DNA of 64,000 bases from an uncultured Flavobacterium sp. GTDB lineage: Bacteria > Bacteroidota > Bacteroidia > Flavobacteriales > Flavobacteriaceae. Of the stretch, positions 16,299 to 25,572 are shown in pieces. Position 1 is the stretch's first letter, and every line of letters begins with the position of its first letter. The stretch lies in contig NZ_CAMLDD010000013.1 of the NCBI RefSeq assembly GCF_946478785.1, forward strand, positions 1 through 64,000. Reading direction: 5' to 3'. The notes beneath the pieces are model-generated. The model made no database searches, had not been told where the DNA came from, and was given only the letters and a program-made list of their open reading frames with translations. The position numbers and the translations under genes were made by a program.

Positions 16299-16440
16299 AG
16301 CCCAGATAGCAGTGAAAAGCTTTTTGAAATGGCAACTATTTTTTGTTGGTAAAAAAAAGCGACCAGCGGAAGCTCTTTTTTTGCCTTACAAAAAAAGGCG
16401 GACATGAAAAAAACTTGTAACGAATAGCTGGATTAGCTGC
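16299..16440 (+). ncRNA. Structured RNA candidate, copy 2 (tig-clpP intergenic)
   Basis: This copy shares with the element at 281-412 the GATAGnAGTGAAAA block (16305-16318) and TGTAACGnATAGC (16416-16428), in the same order, orientation and approximate spacing. The middle differs and has its own small stems, for example GCCTT/AAGGC near 16383-16399. No reading frame is present. It fills most of the 403-bp gap between tig and clpP; beyond it only a weak ACCCACT/AGTGGGT pair (16466-16511) and the tig terminator are seen. Plus strand is assumed from copy 1. Confidence 0.45.
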
Positions 16441-16552
16441 TGAAAAGTAATCAAAATATAAATTGAAACCCACTAAAAAAATATTTTCTTCCTATGAAAT
16501 TAAAAGTGGGTTCCTGACAACCAAACTTAAAAACTTTTCGGAAGAAACAAAA

Positions 16553-16583
16553 GAGCGTCAAAAGAAAATTTCTATTGACGCTC
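16553..16583 (-). terminator. Terminator of tig
   Basis: A 9-bp stem GAGCGTCAA/TTGACGCTC (16553-16561 with 16575-16583) is followed on the minus strand by TTTTG. It lies 23 bp past the tig stop codon. Confidence 0.75.
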
Positions 16584-16605
16584 AAATATAATTATTTTTC
16601 AGAAA

Positions 16606-17931
16606 TTATTCTCCGTAAGACGCAGCAATAAATTCTTCGTAAGTTACTTCTTTAGTTGTTGGATTTGCTTTTTCTTTGAACACTTCCAATAATTTTTCAG
16701 CAACAACCTGCTCAGAAAGCCTTTTCACTTCTTCCTGGTTAGATAAAACTCTGGCTACAATTCCCTGAACTTCTTCGTCAGTTGGATTTGTTTGACCAAA
16801 TTGAGCCATTTGTTGTTTGATTGCTCTTGTTGTAAAAGCTTTCAAATCATCAAAAGTGATTTGGATATTGCTTTGAGCCATTGCTTTTCCTTCGATTAAT
16901 TGAAAACGTAACCCTTTTTCAGATCTTGCGTACTCAACTTCAGCTTCTTCTGCAGAAAGTTGTTTTTCTCCAACAGTCTGTAACCATTTTTTAAGGAACT
17001 CAGAAGGTAAATCAAATTTTGTGTTTTCGATTAAGAAATCCTGAACGTCTAACAATAATTTTTGGTCAGCTTGCTGTGCGAATTGTGCTTCAGCATCTTC
17101 TTTAATTTTAGCTTTCAAATCTTCAAGAGAAGCTACTTTACCTTCTCCAAAAAGCTTATCAAACAACTCCTGATTTAATTCTGCCGGCTCAGAAACATTG
17201 ATTGCTTCAACTGTGAAAGCTACGTCAACTGCTAAATCATGAACATTATCATGACCTACTTTTAAGTAATCCATTAATTGATGATCGTCTTCGAATAAAC
17301 CTTTTGTGTTTACTGTAACTACATCACCAACTTCTTTTCCAATGAATGAATCAGCTGTTTTTTTGTCTTTGAAAACTGACAATGAAAAAGTTGTTTTGTT
17401 TTCGATTCCGTTTTCTGCGTTTACGAAAGTACCCGTAACATCAGAATCAGCTGTGATTTTTTCAACAGGATTTGCTTTTCCGAATTGTTTTTGTATACGT
17501 TCTACTTGTCCGTCGATTAATTTATCATCGGCAGTAACGATATACTTTACGATATTATTTTTTGCTTCTAAATCAATTTCAAAGTTTGGAACCAAACCAA
17601 TTTCGTATTCGAAAGTTAGTTCTTCAGCATCCCAATCAAAGTTTTCGTTTTCTACCGGAAGAGGAGTTCCTAAAAGATTTAATCTTTCAGACTGAATAAA
17701 ACGCTCTAAAGCCAAATCAACTACTTTCTTAACTTCTTCCTGCTTAATTGCTTTTCCGTATTGTTTTTCAACAAGGTCTTTAGGAACTTGTCCTTTTCTA
17801 AAACCTTTAACGGTAGCCAATGGCATTTTTTCGTTTATTCTTTTTGCTACCTGACCTTTATAATCCATGTGAACAACTGTCATTACAATCGTTTCATTCA
17901 CAGCGTCTTTTGCTACTCTTTTAATATCCAT
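16606..17931 (-). CDS. tig: Trigger factor
   Basis: The ribosome-associated chaperone that meets nascent chains at the exit tunnel. The 441-residue protein has the N-terminal ribosome-binding domain with the 'KGFRKGQVPKDLV' version of the signature loop (about 41-53), a middle PPIase-like domain (about 150-235) and a helical C-terminal chaperone domain. The middle domain is divergent from proteobacterial FKBP-type sequences, as is usual in Bacteroidetes. A promoter-like sequence lies just upstream and a clear terminator just downstream, so it is probably a single-gene transcript next to clpP-clpX. Confidence 0.93.
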   Translation of the reverse strand: MDIKRVAKDAVNETIVMTVVHMDYKGQVAKRINEKMPLATVKGFRKGQVPKDLVEKQYGKAIKQEEVKKVVDLALERFIQSERLNLLGTPLPVENENFDWDAEELTFEYEIGLVPNFEIDLEAKNNIVKYIVTADDKLIDGQVERIQKQFGKANPVEKITADSDVTGTFVNAENGIENKTTFSLSVFKDKKTADSFIGKEVGDVVTVNTKGLFEDDHQLMDYLKVGHDNVHDLAVDVAFTVEAINVSEPAELNQELFDKLFGEGKVASLEDLKAKIKEDAEAQFAQQADQKLLLDVQDFLIENTKFDLPSEFLKKWLQTVGEKQLSAEEAEVEYARSEKGLRFQLIEGKAMAQSNIQITFDDLKAFTTRAIKQQMAQFGQTNPTDEEVQGIVARVLSNQEEVKRLSEQVVAEKLLEVFKEKANPTTKEVTYEEFIAASYGE

Positions 17932-17965
17932 CTTCTTCTTTAATTTACATAATAAAATTGGGTTG

Positions 17966-17997
17966 CAAAATTATAAAATTTTTGCAACCCATCCAAC
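17966..17997 (-). promoter_or_regulatory. Bacteroidetes-type promoter of tig
   Basis: On the minus strand a GTTG -33 element (17994-17997) is followed after 20 bp by TAATTTTG (17966-17973), which fits TTTG-n19-TAnnTTTG. The tig start codon lies about 35 bp further on. A 12-bp inverted repeat (GGGTTGCAAAA / TTTTGCAACCC) overlaps the promoter and could act as an operator or as the terminator of the upstream gene. Confidence 0.5.
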
Positions 17998-18047
17998 TTT
18001 TTAATGCATTGTATTTGAAGGAGTTTTTAACTCTTCTTTCTATTATT

Positions 18048-18392
18048 TTATTTGTCGTCTTTGAGTATTTTATAAGTAATTGACTGAAGAATAGATAATA
18101 TAATACTAAACAGTAAAGCTGTCCAGAACGTGTCTACCGCAAAACCTCCAACTATATAGGTACACAACAAAATTATTACAGCATTTATAACTAGTAAAAA
18201 CAACCCCAAAGTAATAACCGTTACCGGTAATGTCAGGATTACTAATATTGGTTTTATAAAAAGATTAAGCAGCCCTAAGACCACTGCAACAATTACAGCT
18301 GTACCAAAACTTGCTACATGAACTCCTGATAAGAGATTAGAAATTAACAAAACCAAAGCAGCCGTAACAAGAAGTCTAAGTAAAAGTTTCAT
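18048..18392 (-). CDS. Phage holin superfamily IV-like membrane protein
   Basis: A 114-residue integral membrane protein with four hydrophobic segments (about 3-24, 29-48, 50-78 and 86-108), matching the four-helix 'phage holin family 4' membrane proteins (PF04020 type). No phage genes are nearby, and in chromosomal context this family is an ordinary membrane protein of unknown role. The 'LLNLFIKPILVILTLPVT' loop-helix is typical. It lies between tig and an alpha/beta hydrolase on the same strand. Confidence 0.8.
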   Translation of the reverse strand: MKLLLRLLVTAALVLLISNLLSGVHVASFGTAVIVAVVLGLLNLFIKPILVILTLPVTVITLGLFLLVINAVIILLCTYIVGGFAVDTFWTALLFSIILSILQSITYKILKDDK

Positions 18393-18440
18393 ATTTTAAG
18401 ATTTAAATTTGAATAAAAGTAATAATTTTTATGCAGATAA

Positions 18441-19205
18441 TTATTCTTTTAAAAACTCCGTACTCAGTTCAAAAAATAGTTCTGGATTTTCGGCGTGAAG
18501 CCAGTGCCCTGCATTCGGAATGGTTTCAAATTTAGCCATCGGAAATTGCTGACGAATGGTATCAAAATCAGTATCTAAAATATATCCGGAATTTCCTCCA
18601 CGAATAAACAGGGTTGGTTTATCAAAGACTAAATCTTCCTGTAAAGGTTTTCCAATTGCATCCAGATTACTATTAAAAGCTGCCAGATTAAATCGGAAAG
18701 CCAATTGCCCAGGTTCTTTCCAGTATAAACTCTTCAATAAAAACTGGCGCGTTCCAAAATCTGGAACATATTGCGCCACTATTTCCTCGACATCACTTCT
18801 GCTTGGTTTTACAGAAAAATCAACTGCATTTAATCCCGCCAAAATATCCTCATGATGTTGTTTATAAAACTTAGGGCCGATATCTGCCACAATTAATTTA
18901 TCGACTACTTCAGGATGCATTGTTGCAAAAAGCATCGCTATTTTTCCTCCCATCGAATGTCCGAGAATATCAATTTTTGTTAATTGATTTGCCTGACAGT
19001 ATTCGAATACGTCCTGCACCATAACTTCATAACTCCATTCATCTGAATGTAAACTGCGGCCGTGATTTCTTAAATCTAAAATATGAACCTGAAATCCTGC
19101 GTCTACATATTGTCCGGCAAGGGTTTTCCAGTTGTCAGACATCCCCAGAAATCCGTGCATGATGATGAATGGCTTTCCTTGTCCTTCTATTTTTGAGTAT
19201 AACAT
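18441..19205 (-). CDS. Alpha/beta-fold hydrolase, YbfF-like esterase
   Basis: A 254-residue alpha/beta hydrolase with nucleophile Ser84 in GHSMGG, an oxyanion-side 'HGFLG' (17-21) and catalytic His234 in 'NAGHWLHAENP'. Layout and length match YbfF-type esterases acting on acyl esters. No signal peptide is present, so it is cytosolic. The natural substrate is unknown. It sits 48 bp upstream of the holin-like gene on the same strand. Confidence 0.85.
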   Translation of the reverse strand: MLYSKIEGQGKPFIIMHGFLGMSDNWKTLAGQYVDAGFQVHILDLRNHGRSLHSDEWSYEVMVQDVFEYCQANQLTKIDILGHSMGGKIAMLFATMHPEVVDKLIVADIGPKFYKQHHEDILAGLNAVDFSVKPSRSDVEEIVAQYVPDFGTRQFLLKSLYWKEPGQLAFRFNLAAFNSNLDAIGKPLQEDLVFDKPTLFIRGGNSGYILDTDFDTIRQQFPMAKFETIPNAGHWLHAENPELFFELSTEFLKE

Positions 19206-19312
19206 TTTTTATTTTTTTAAACTTTTACAAAGGTAAAAAGTTATTTATTAATAGAATGACAAATTATTTTATTAGAAATGATTTTATTAGAAAAAAGTTT
19301 ACAATTTTATGA

Positions 19313-19351
19313 TTTATCATAGGTGATAAACAATTCTAAATTGTATATTCG
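19313..19351 (+). promoter_or_regulatory. Palindrome and -7-like element upstream of the lipoprotein gene
   Basis: Arms TTTATCA (19313-19319) and TGATAAA (19324-19330) form a palindrome with a 4-nt centre. TATATTCG (19344-19351), one base from TAnnTTTG, follows. The palindrome covers the expected -33 region, so it may be an operator. The lipoprotein ATG is at 19410. Confidence 0.35.
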
Positions 19352-19409
19352 CGCTTTCAAAATCAAAACCAAAAATTTGATTTCAATTCATTAATTAAAA
19401 CACCAATCC

Positions 19410-20807
19410 ATGATTAAAAAATTCCTTTTATTATCATTAGTTGCTTCTCAACTTATGGTTTCATGTTCTAGCGACGACAGTTCTGAAACTACTGATCCTG
19501 TTGTAATTGACCCAACTAAAGAATTAACTTTAGAAGAAGAGATTGCAAACATCGTTAAACAACCTTATTCGAATTTAACTCCGGCACAACAAAAGCTTAA
19601 ATTAGAAACAGAAGCTAATGACATGCTGGTTCAATTAGACAAATCTAAAAGTTCTGGCGCTATTGAAGCAATCGAAAATTTAGGACGTTTATTTAGCCTT
19701 AAACACATAGATCTTTTTGACGGGAAAAGTGATAACGGAGTTTCAGAAGTTTTAAACATTTCTGGAGTTTACGGAATCTATACCTGGAATAACACTCAAA
19801 AAATCTGGGTTAAAACAGCTTCAACAACTGAGTTAAAATTTGTTTTTCCTGCTAAAGAAAGCCAAACTACAAATACTGCTACATTATCATCTAAAAGTAC
19901 TTCTTCTACTATTAAATTTTCTAGCGTAGATACCTACGGGTCATGGTATTATGATGGAGAAACAGATGAATATATAACAACTCCTTCTGTACAAGACTGG
20001 TTTTTCTTACCAACTGCTGTAGATGCAATTTTAACAATTGATGGAAATCAATCTGCAACTTTAGCTTCAACTGCAAAATACACAAGCAACAAATCTCCCG
20101 AAGATTATACCTATAAAGTAACTTTAAATGATGGTTATACTTGGGAAATGAGTGGTAAAAAAGGAACTCAAATTACTTCAAAAGCATCTTTTACTTATAA
20201 TGCAAAAAATCTACTTGAATTTAATTTCGGAAGTACTGCTGATATTGATGCCTTAATTAACACTCCGGAACTTGCTCAATACAGAGGTAAAGCTAATGGA
20301 TTGGTGAGAATTTTAGACAATTTTGTTATCGTTGCTGATACGGATTTAGCTGCTACTGCTAATGATGATGATGCATTAGATGCAAGTATAGCACATCCTA
20401 CGTATCCAAATTATGATAGTGCTAATAGTAATTTCAAGGCATATTATACTGCTATCAATACATATAATCAAAAATACAGCGCAGGAACCGCTGCAAATTT
20501 CAATAAAAATTCTAAACTAATTTTAGTATCCAAAAAAGACGGAACTAAAATAGCCGACATTGTTGTACATTCAGAAAAAGATTATTCATATACATTTAAT
20601 TTACCTGTATGGATAAGTTATGATGGCGGTGGATATTGGTCATGGAGTGACGAAGGTGAAGAATTTACAGAAGTTGACTATACTGAAGTATATTACTTAA
20701 AATTCAATGACAATACTGAAGTTGCAATGGATGTTTATTTCTCTGAAGGATTTGAAAATCTTAACACAAAATTTCAAGACTTTTTTCAATCTTTTAATAA
20801 GCAATAA
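19410..20807 (+). CDS. Surface-exposed lipoprotein of unknown function
   Basis: A 465-residue lipoprotein with a signal peptide and lipobox at Cys19 ('LMVSC'), followed by SSDDSSE. That Ser/Asp-rich stretch resembles the Flavobacterium lipoprotein export signal, so the protein is probably on the cell surface. The rest is beta-rich with many aromatic residues and a short Asp/Glu-rich helix near 40-70. I do not recognise a named domain. It has its own promoter region and a strong terminator, so it is monocistronic. Confidence 0.75.
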   Translation: MIKKFLLLSLVASQLMVSCSSDDSSETTDPVVIDPTKELTLEEEIANIVKQPYSNLTPAQQKLKLETEANDMLVQLDKSKSSGAIEAIENLGRLFSLKHIDLFDGKSDNGVSEVLNISGVYGIYTWNNTQKIWVKTASTTELKFVFPAKESQTTNTATLSSKSTSSTIKFSSVDTYGSWYYDGETDEYITTPSVQDWFFLPTAVDAILTIDGNQSATLASTAKYTSNKSPEDYTYKVTLNDGYTWEMSGKKGTQITSKASFTYNAKNLLEFNFGSTADIDALINTPELAQYRGKANGLVRILDNFVIVADTDLAATANDDDALDASIAHPTYPNYDSANSNFKAYYTAINTYNQKYSAGTAANFNKNSKLILVSKKDGTKIADIVVHSEKDYSYTFNLPVWISYDGGGYWSWSDEGEEFTEVDYTEVYYLKFNDNTEVAMDVYFSEGFENLNTKFQDFFQSFNKQ

Positions 20808-20833
20808 TACAATAAGTTAAAAAAAAATAAAGT

Positions 20834-20869
20834 TAGAGCCGGTTTGAAACAAATTTCAAACCGGCTCTA
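20834..20869. terminator. Bidirectional terminator shared by convergent genes
   Basis: A perfect 16-bp stem (20834-20849 with 20854-20869) has loop CAAA and a T-run on the right; an A-run lies to its left. It includes the TAG stop codon of the minus-strand DUF4249 gene at 20867-20869. Confidence 0.88.
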
Positions 20870-21721
20870 TTTTTTTGGTGGTGTTTTAACAATTAAAGTA
20901 CTTTCCCCATACCCCGCCCAAATACCAAGACCTCCTTTTATATTCGATTTTAAACTTGTGTTTGAAGGATAAATTGGGTTTTTACTGTTCACTATTTCGT
21001 TTTGCCAGCTGTTCCAGAAATCTAAAGCATCTTTGTTTTGAGTTCTTAATTTTACATAAATCAAATCTCCATCGGCAAAATATGGTATGAATTTAGTTTT
21101 AGGAAAAAGCAAAATCCCTTTGTTTATCTGTAAAGAAATAGATGATGAACTGAAGTTTTTATCATCTATATTCCCATATAATGCTGGAACGAAAACCGGT
21201 TCCTCAGTATCTATTTTTGTAGCGATCTGATAATAATTTTTATCTTCTAAAGGATCATCAAATTTTACAAAAACATATCCTGTAGTATCTGTAGAATTCT
21301 TTTTAATATATTCAGCACTTTTAAGTTCAACACTTTTAGGAATTGTTGTTACAGCTTCAATGATACGATTTAGATATTCTATTTTTAATGAATACTCTTT
21401 TCCTGCTTCTCCTTTTAAAGTTGATCCAAAATATACAAAAGGCGGCACTCGGTTTTTATCATTCTTTACTCTTAAAACCTCTGAATTCTCACCATCAGAA
21501 ATGGTAATTTTTGCTGATCGAATTACATGATTCAACACATTGGTAGAATCAATTACATCTGTAACCGGAATACTGCTGGAAAGTAAAACCTGCGCATAAT
21601 CTTCTTCTTCAATCCACCCTTCGACAACAATTTTGGACTCAAGACTAATTTGTTTACTCAAATCATCTTTCGTACAGCTCATCATCAATAAAACGACAAA
21701 AAGGACTATATACTTTTTCAT
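20867..21721 (-). CDS. DUF4249 family lipoprotein
   Basis: A 284-residue outer-membrane lipoprotein. The signal peptide ends at the lipobox Cys16 ('LLMMSC'), followed by 'TKDD'. Segments such as 'IVVEGWIEEED', 'AKITISDGENSEVLRV' and the C-terminal 'GGLGIWAGYGES' are typical of DUF4249 proteins, which accompany TonB-dependent receptors in Bacteroidetes. It starts 3 bp after the receptor gene stop codon, so the two are translated from one mRNA and probably form a receptor-lipoprotein pair. Substrate unknown. Confidence 0.85.
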   Translation of the reverse strand: MKKYIVLFVVLLMMSCTKDDLSKQISLESKIVVEGWIEEEDYAQVLLSSSIPVTDVIDSTNVLNHVIRSAKITISDGENSEVLRVKNDKNRVPPFVYFGSTLKGEAGKEYSLKIEYLNRIIEAVTTIPKSVELKSAEYIKKNSTDTTGYVFVKFDDPLEDKNYYQIATKIDTEEPVFVPALYGNIDDKNFSSSSISLQINKGILLFPKTKFIPYFADGDLIYVKLRTQNKDALDFWNSWQNEIVNSKNPIYPSNTSLKSNIKGGLGIWAGYGESTLIVKTPPKK

Positions 21722-21724
21722 TAT

Positions 21725-24004
21725 TTAAAATTTAAATCTCCAGCTTAACGAAGGCAATATTCGATACAAAACCTTCTTTTCCTGTTTTACTACCACACTA
21801 TTTTTATCTTCATTGACTTCAACATCTAAAACAACATAAATTGGATTATCAATATTGAAAGTATTATAAATTGAAAAATTTAAAGCACTTTCCTTTTTAT
21901 TTGTTTTAAAGAAGAAATAATTTGCAGAAAGATCAGTACGAATATAGTTGGGCATCTGCGCATTATTATATTCTGAATATTCCTTGACCGGATTATTATT
22001 TATAAAATACCAGGATGTTGGCATTGTAAATCGATTGCCTGAACTAAATATTTGAGTAACTCCAAAATTCCATTTCGCATTTAAATCATACATTCCAACC
22101 AATGAAAGATTATGGCGCCTGTCATATTTAGCAAAATAAGTTTCTCCGTTATTGAGTTCATCAAAATTTCGGTCAGACCAGCTCAAAGTATAACTTAACC
22201 ATCCTGTAAATTTTCCATTGTTTTTTCGAAGCATACATTCAAGACCGTACGCTTTTCCCTTGCCAACAAGCAAATCATTTTTTAAAGTGGTAATTTCATT
22301 AAACTGAGTTATACCATAAGGATATTCTAATAAGTCTTTCATAGAGCGATAAAAACCGCCAAAAGATGAAATGAAGTTCTTAGAAATATTTTGATTTGAA
22401 CCAATTGAAAATTCTTCTGATGATTGTGGTTTTATTCCGTCTGAACTGGCAATCCAAAAATCTGTCGGAATTCCAACACTTGAAGTTGTTATCAAACTCA
22501 AATATTGATATTGTTTGTTATAAGATGTATAGAAAGAATATTTCTCGTTCGCTAAATAATTAAAAACAATACGGGGTTGAAAATGCAAATATGAGTCATC
22601 CGATCCTGATGTGTAATAGTTTACCCTTAGCCCAAATTCAGCAATTAATTTATCTGTCAATTTTGGCTTAATAGTAGTGAATACCGCTATTTCATTGGCA
22701 TTTATTATATTATTTTGAGAAATATTATTGCTATCAGCCAGGTTTTCAATATTAACTTTTTGAGGTTGTAAATTATGATGAACAAATTGCAAACCAGATT
22801 CAACCGGAATGTCTCTTATCCAATAACGAAAGGCATTATTAAAACCAAAATCCTTTACATAAGAAGAAACACCAAATTGAATTGTTGCCTGTTCCATACT
22901 CAAATCATTCGAGTATTGACTAAAATAAATCGCATTTGACATGCTTGCTTTGGAAGAAAGCGTCGAGGTTAAAGAAGGAGAAATCGTAAGGTTATTCCAT
23001 TCCAGACTGGTTTTCAAAGACAAATTATCATCCTTAATTTTTAATTTATCCCCAGAAACAAAAGCATCAATAGCAAACAAATTGTTTTTAGAAATCTGAG
23101 ATACAAAAGTGATATTTCCGTCTGAAAACCCATACTTCATATCTTGAACATCATTGTTTTTTGAAAACGAATTTACTAATGGTGCAATAATCTCATCTAT
23201 ATACGTCTTTCTTCCAGATATATATATCCCGGTTTTTTCAGTAATTGGCAATGCCAAAGTTAATTGCGAGGCCAAAACACCTACATTACCCTGAATCGAA
23301 AACTCTGAAGGTATTTTTTTATTTGACATCAATAGTGTTGTAGAACTTAAACGACCACCATATTTTGCATTTGAACTCGATTTATCAAACTCAACTTCTT
23401 TAATATGATCTGTATTATAAAAAGGAAAAACACCTAACAAATGCGACATTCCGTAAACGGTTGTGCCATTGTACAATATTGCGTTGTGCCCGGGATCTCC
23501 GCCTCTCACGTATAGATATCCATTAGCATCACCAGAATTTTGAACCCCTGGGGTTAATTGCAAAATCTTCATGACATCGGTTGTTCCTAACACAGTTGGA
23601 AGCGAAGACAACTCTTTTAAATTAAAAAATAATTTTCCTCCTGATAAAGTTGAAATACCGTTTTTTTTATCATTCGCTATGATTACTTCTTTTAAAAGTG
23701 AAATATCTTTTTCTAAAACAATAGAAATTATGGTATCTTTTACAAAATCAATATTAATTGTTTTATTAATATACCCCAATTGATTGATTGTAATACTAAC
23801 TTTTCCTAAAGCAATATTTTCTGAAAAATTTCCAAATGCATCAGTTAATGCAGAATGATGAACATTGTTTGACTCAAAGAAAATACTGGCACCAATTAAA
23901 TTTTCATTTTCAGAAGACTTTACATTTCCGGTTATATTGACCTGAGATTGCGCAAACAAACCAGAAAAGCAGAAAAAACAAAAGATAATAATTGATTTTG
24001 ACAC
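21725..24004 (-). CDS. TonB-dependent receptor partnered with DUF4249 lipoprotein
   Basis: A 759-residue outer-membrane active transporter. A signal peptide (to about 18) is followed by a carboxypeptidase-regulatory-like beta-sandwich (about 22-105, 'VNITGNVKSSENENLIGASI'), a plug domain ('GTTDVMKILQLTPGVQNSGD', 'YVRGGDPGHNAILYNGTTVY') and a 22-stranded-type barrel ending in 'SLSWRFKF' with a terminal Phe. Cargo cannot be predicted. The plug and barrel are full length. The DUF4249 partner follows 3 bp downstream. Confidence 0.9.
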   Translation of the reverse strand: MSKSIIIFCFFCFSGLFAQSQVNITGNVKSSENENLIGASIFFESNNVHHSALTDAFGNFSENIALGKVSITINQLGYINKTINIDFVKDTIISIVLEKDISLLKEVIIANDKKNGISTLSGGKLFFNLKELSSLPTVLGTTDVMKILQLTPGVQNSGDANGYLYVRGGDPGHNAILYNGTTVYGMSHLLGVFPFYNTDHIKEVEFDKSSSNAKYGGRLSSTTLLMSNKKIPSEFSIQGNVGVLASQLTLALPITEKTGIYISGRKTYIDEIIAPLVNSFSKNNDVQDMKYGFSDGNITFVSQISKNNLFAIDAFVSGDKLKIKDDNLSLKTSLEWNNLTISPSLTSTLSSKASMSNAIYFSQYSNDLSMEQATIQFGVSSYVKDFGFNNAFRYWIRDIPVESGLQFVHHNLQPQKVNIENLADSNNISQNNIINANEIAVFTTIKPKLTDKLIAEFGLRVNYYTSGSDDSYLHFQPRIVFNYLANEKYSFYTSYNKQYQYLSLITTSSVGIPTDFWIASSDGIKPQSSEEFSIGSNQNISKNFISSFGGFYRSMKDLLEYPYGITQFNEITTLKNDLLVGKGKAYGLECMLRKNNGKFTGWLSYTLSWSDRNFDELNNGETYFAKYDRRHNLSLVGMYDLNAKWNFGVTQIFSSGNRFTMPTSWYFINNNPVKEYSEYNNAQMPNYIRTDLSANYFFFKTNKKESALNFSIYNTFNIDNPIYVVLDVEVNEDKNSVVVKQEKKVLYRILPSLSWRFKF

Positions 24005-24077
24005 TTGTATTTTAATAAGAAAAGTGCGAAAATAAACAATTATAACCCAATTCCATCAGGTTACAATTGTTTTAATT

Positions 24078-24791
24078 TTACTTCAATTTGTTTAAATACA
24101 TATTCACAACATTATCCAAACCAAGATAAAGTGCCTCAGCAATTAAAGCATGTCCAATTGAAACTTCCAGTAACCCCGGAATATTTTGTTTAAAAAACTG
24201 AATATTATCCAAGCTTAAATCGTGTCCTGCATTGATACCCAAACCTAATTCGTTTGCCAATTCTGCTGATTTTACATACGGATCAATTCCGTTTTTATTT
24301 CCTAAAGCATATTCGTGTGCAAAAGCTTCCGTATACAATTCAATTCTGTCAGTTCCTGTTTTTTTTGCGCCTTCGATAATTTCCAAAACCGGATCCACAA
24401 AAATTGAAGTCCTGATTCCGTTACGTTGAAATTCCTGAATAACTTCTGTTAAATAATCTTGATTTTTTATCGTGTCCCAACCAGCAGACGATGTAATTGC
24501 ACCAATTGCATCGGGAACCAATGTTACCTGATCAGGTTTACATTCCAGAACCAAATCAATAAAATTATGCTGCGGATTTCCTTCAATATTATATTCTGTG
24601 TGCACAATTGTCTTTAAATCTCGCGCATCCTGATAACGGATATGACGTTCATCAGGACGTGGATGAATCGTGATTCCCTGACCTCCAAAATTCTGAATAT
24701 CTGTAGCCACCTTTAGTAAATCAGGGATATTTCCGCCTCTCGCATTACGTAAGGTTGCAATTTTATTGATATTTACACTTAACTTTGTCAT
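24078..24791 (-). CDS. pdxJ: Pyridoxine 5'-phosphate synthase PdxJ
   Basis: This enzyme condenses 1-deoxyxylulose 5-phosphate with 3-amino-1-hydroxyacetone phosphate to pyridoxine 5'-phosphate (DXP-dependent vitamin B6 pathway). The 237-residue TIM barrel opens 'TKLSVNINKIATLRNARGG' and contains the 'HPRPDERHI' loop, 'EYNIEGNP' and 'GINAGHDLS' active-site segments. I chose the ATG at 24791; the in-frame start at 24845 would add 18 residues without similarity. The gene is divergent from the CBS-domain gene. Confidence 0.95.
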   Translation of the reverse strand: MTKLSVNINKIATLRNARGGNIPDLLKVATDIQNFGGQGITIHPRPDERHIRYQDARDLKTIVHTEYNIEGNPQHNFIDLVLECKPDQVTLVPDAIGAITSSAGWDTIKNQDYLTEVIQEFQRNGIRTSIFVDPVLEIIEGAKKTGTDRIELYTEAFAHEYALGNKNGIDPYVKSAELANELGLGINAGHDLSLDNIQFFKQNIPGLLEVSIGHALIAEALYLGLDNVVNMYLNKLK

Positions 24792-24908
24792 ATAAAATGG
24801 ATTATTAATTCTGGTAACATTATATTTGTAACGACAAAAATACAAAGTAAAACGTAGCGTTTTTTGCTATTTTTTGATTATTTTGCATCAAATATCTCCA
24901 AACGACTT

Positions 24909-25568
24909 ATGACAGAAATTACCAACTATATCACCAACGATTTTAGAGCAATCGACAGTCAGGAAACGATAGCATCAGTTCAGGACTTTTTTGCCGATTT
25001 AAGTTTTTCTCATTTTCCGGTTGTAGAAAACGGAATTTTCATAGGAAGCATTGCTTCTGATGATGTTGAAACATTCGATACTGATAAGAAAATCATTGAT
25101 TACAAATATACCTTAGAACGTTTTTTTGCCAGAAAATCGATGATCTGGCTGGATGTTTTAGAAATTTTTGCTAAAAATCACACAAATGTAATTCCGGTAC
25201 TTGACGAAAACAACACCTACACAGGATATTATGAAATGGAAGATATCATGAAATTTTTTCAGGAGACACCATTTTTAAAAGAACAGGGCGGTATCATTAT
25301 TGTTCAAAAAGGACTTTTGGATTATTCTATGGCGCAGGTAACTCAAATTGTAGAAAGCAATAATGGCAAAATTTTGGGCTGCTTTATATCAGAAGCCGAT
25401 TTAGAGAATGTTCATATTACAGTAAAAATTGGCGTTGGGCCAATGAATGAAATTATTCAGACTTTCAGAAGATATAATTATGAAATTATTTCAGAACATC
25501 AGGAAGACACCTATATCAACAGCCTGAAAGAGCGTTCTGATTATTTAGACAAATACCTTAATATATAA
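24909..25568 (+). CDS. CBS domain protein, AcuB-like
   Basis: A 219-residue cytosolic protein with two CBS motifs. The first spans about 8-60 ('AIDSQETIASVQDFFADLSF', 'FPVVENG') and the second about 70-130 ('VIPVLDENNTYTGYYEMEDI'). A C-terminal ACT-like part of about 80 residues follows. CBS pairs bind adenine nucleotides. I chose the ATG at 24909 over the in-frame ATG at 24864 because the first CBS domain begins directly after it. It stands 83 bp before nadK on the same strand; the two genes are commonly adjacent in flavobacteria, from memory. Confidence 0.85.
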   Translation: MTEITNYITNDFRAIDSQETIASVQDFFADLSFSHFPVVENGIFIGSIASDDVETFDTDKKIIDYKYTLERFFARKSMIWLDVLEIFAKNHTNVIPVLDENNTYTGYYEMEDIMKFFQETPFLKEQGGIIIVQKGLLDYSMAQVTQIVESNNGKILGCFISEADLENVHITVKIGVGPMNEIIQTFRRYNYEIISEHQEDTYINSLKERSDYLDKYLNI

Positions 25569-25572
25569 TTAT

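Noticed and set aside
17306..17695. 129-residue open frame on the plus strand
   Set aside because: Lies entirely within tig on the other strand and shows only low-complexity Ser/Phe-rich sequence.
18048..18392. Prophage signal from a phage-holin-type protein
   Set aside because: The PF04020-type family is widespread as a chromosomal membrane protein, and no other phage gene is nearby.
21725..24004. SusC/SusD polysaccharide utilisation locus
   Set aside because: The partner lipoprotein is DUF4249-like, not SusD, and no glycoside hydrolase or lyase gene lies next to it; the lyase-like gene is 12 kb away and in another context.
24821..24828. TATATTTG as promoter of the CBS-domain gene
   Set aside because: The -7 match is exact but lies about 80 bp upstream with no -33 TTTG at a suitable distance, so I do not list it as a feature.
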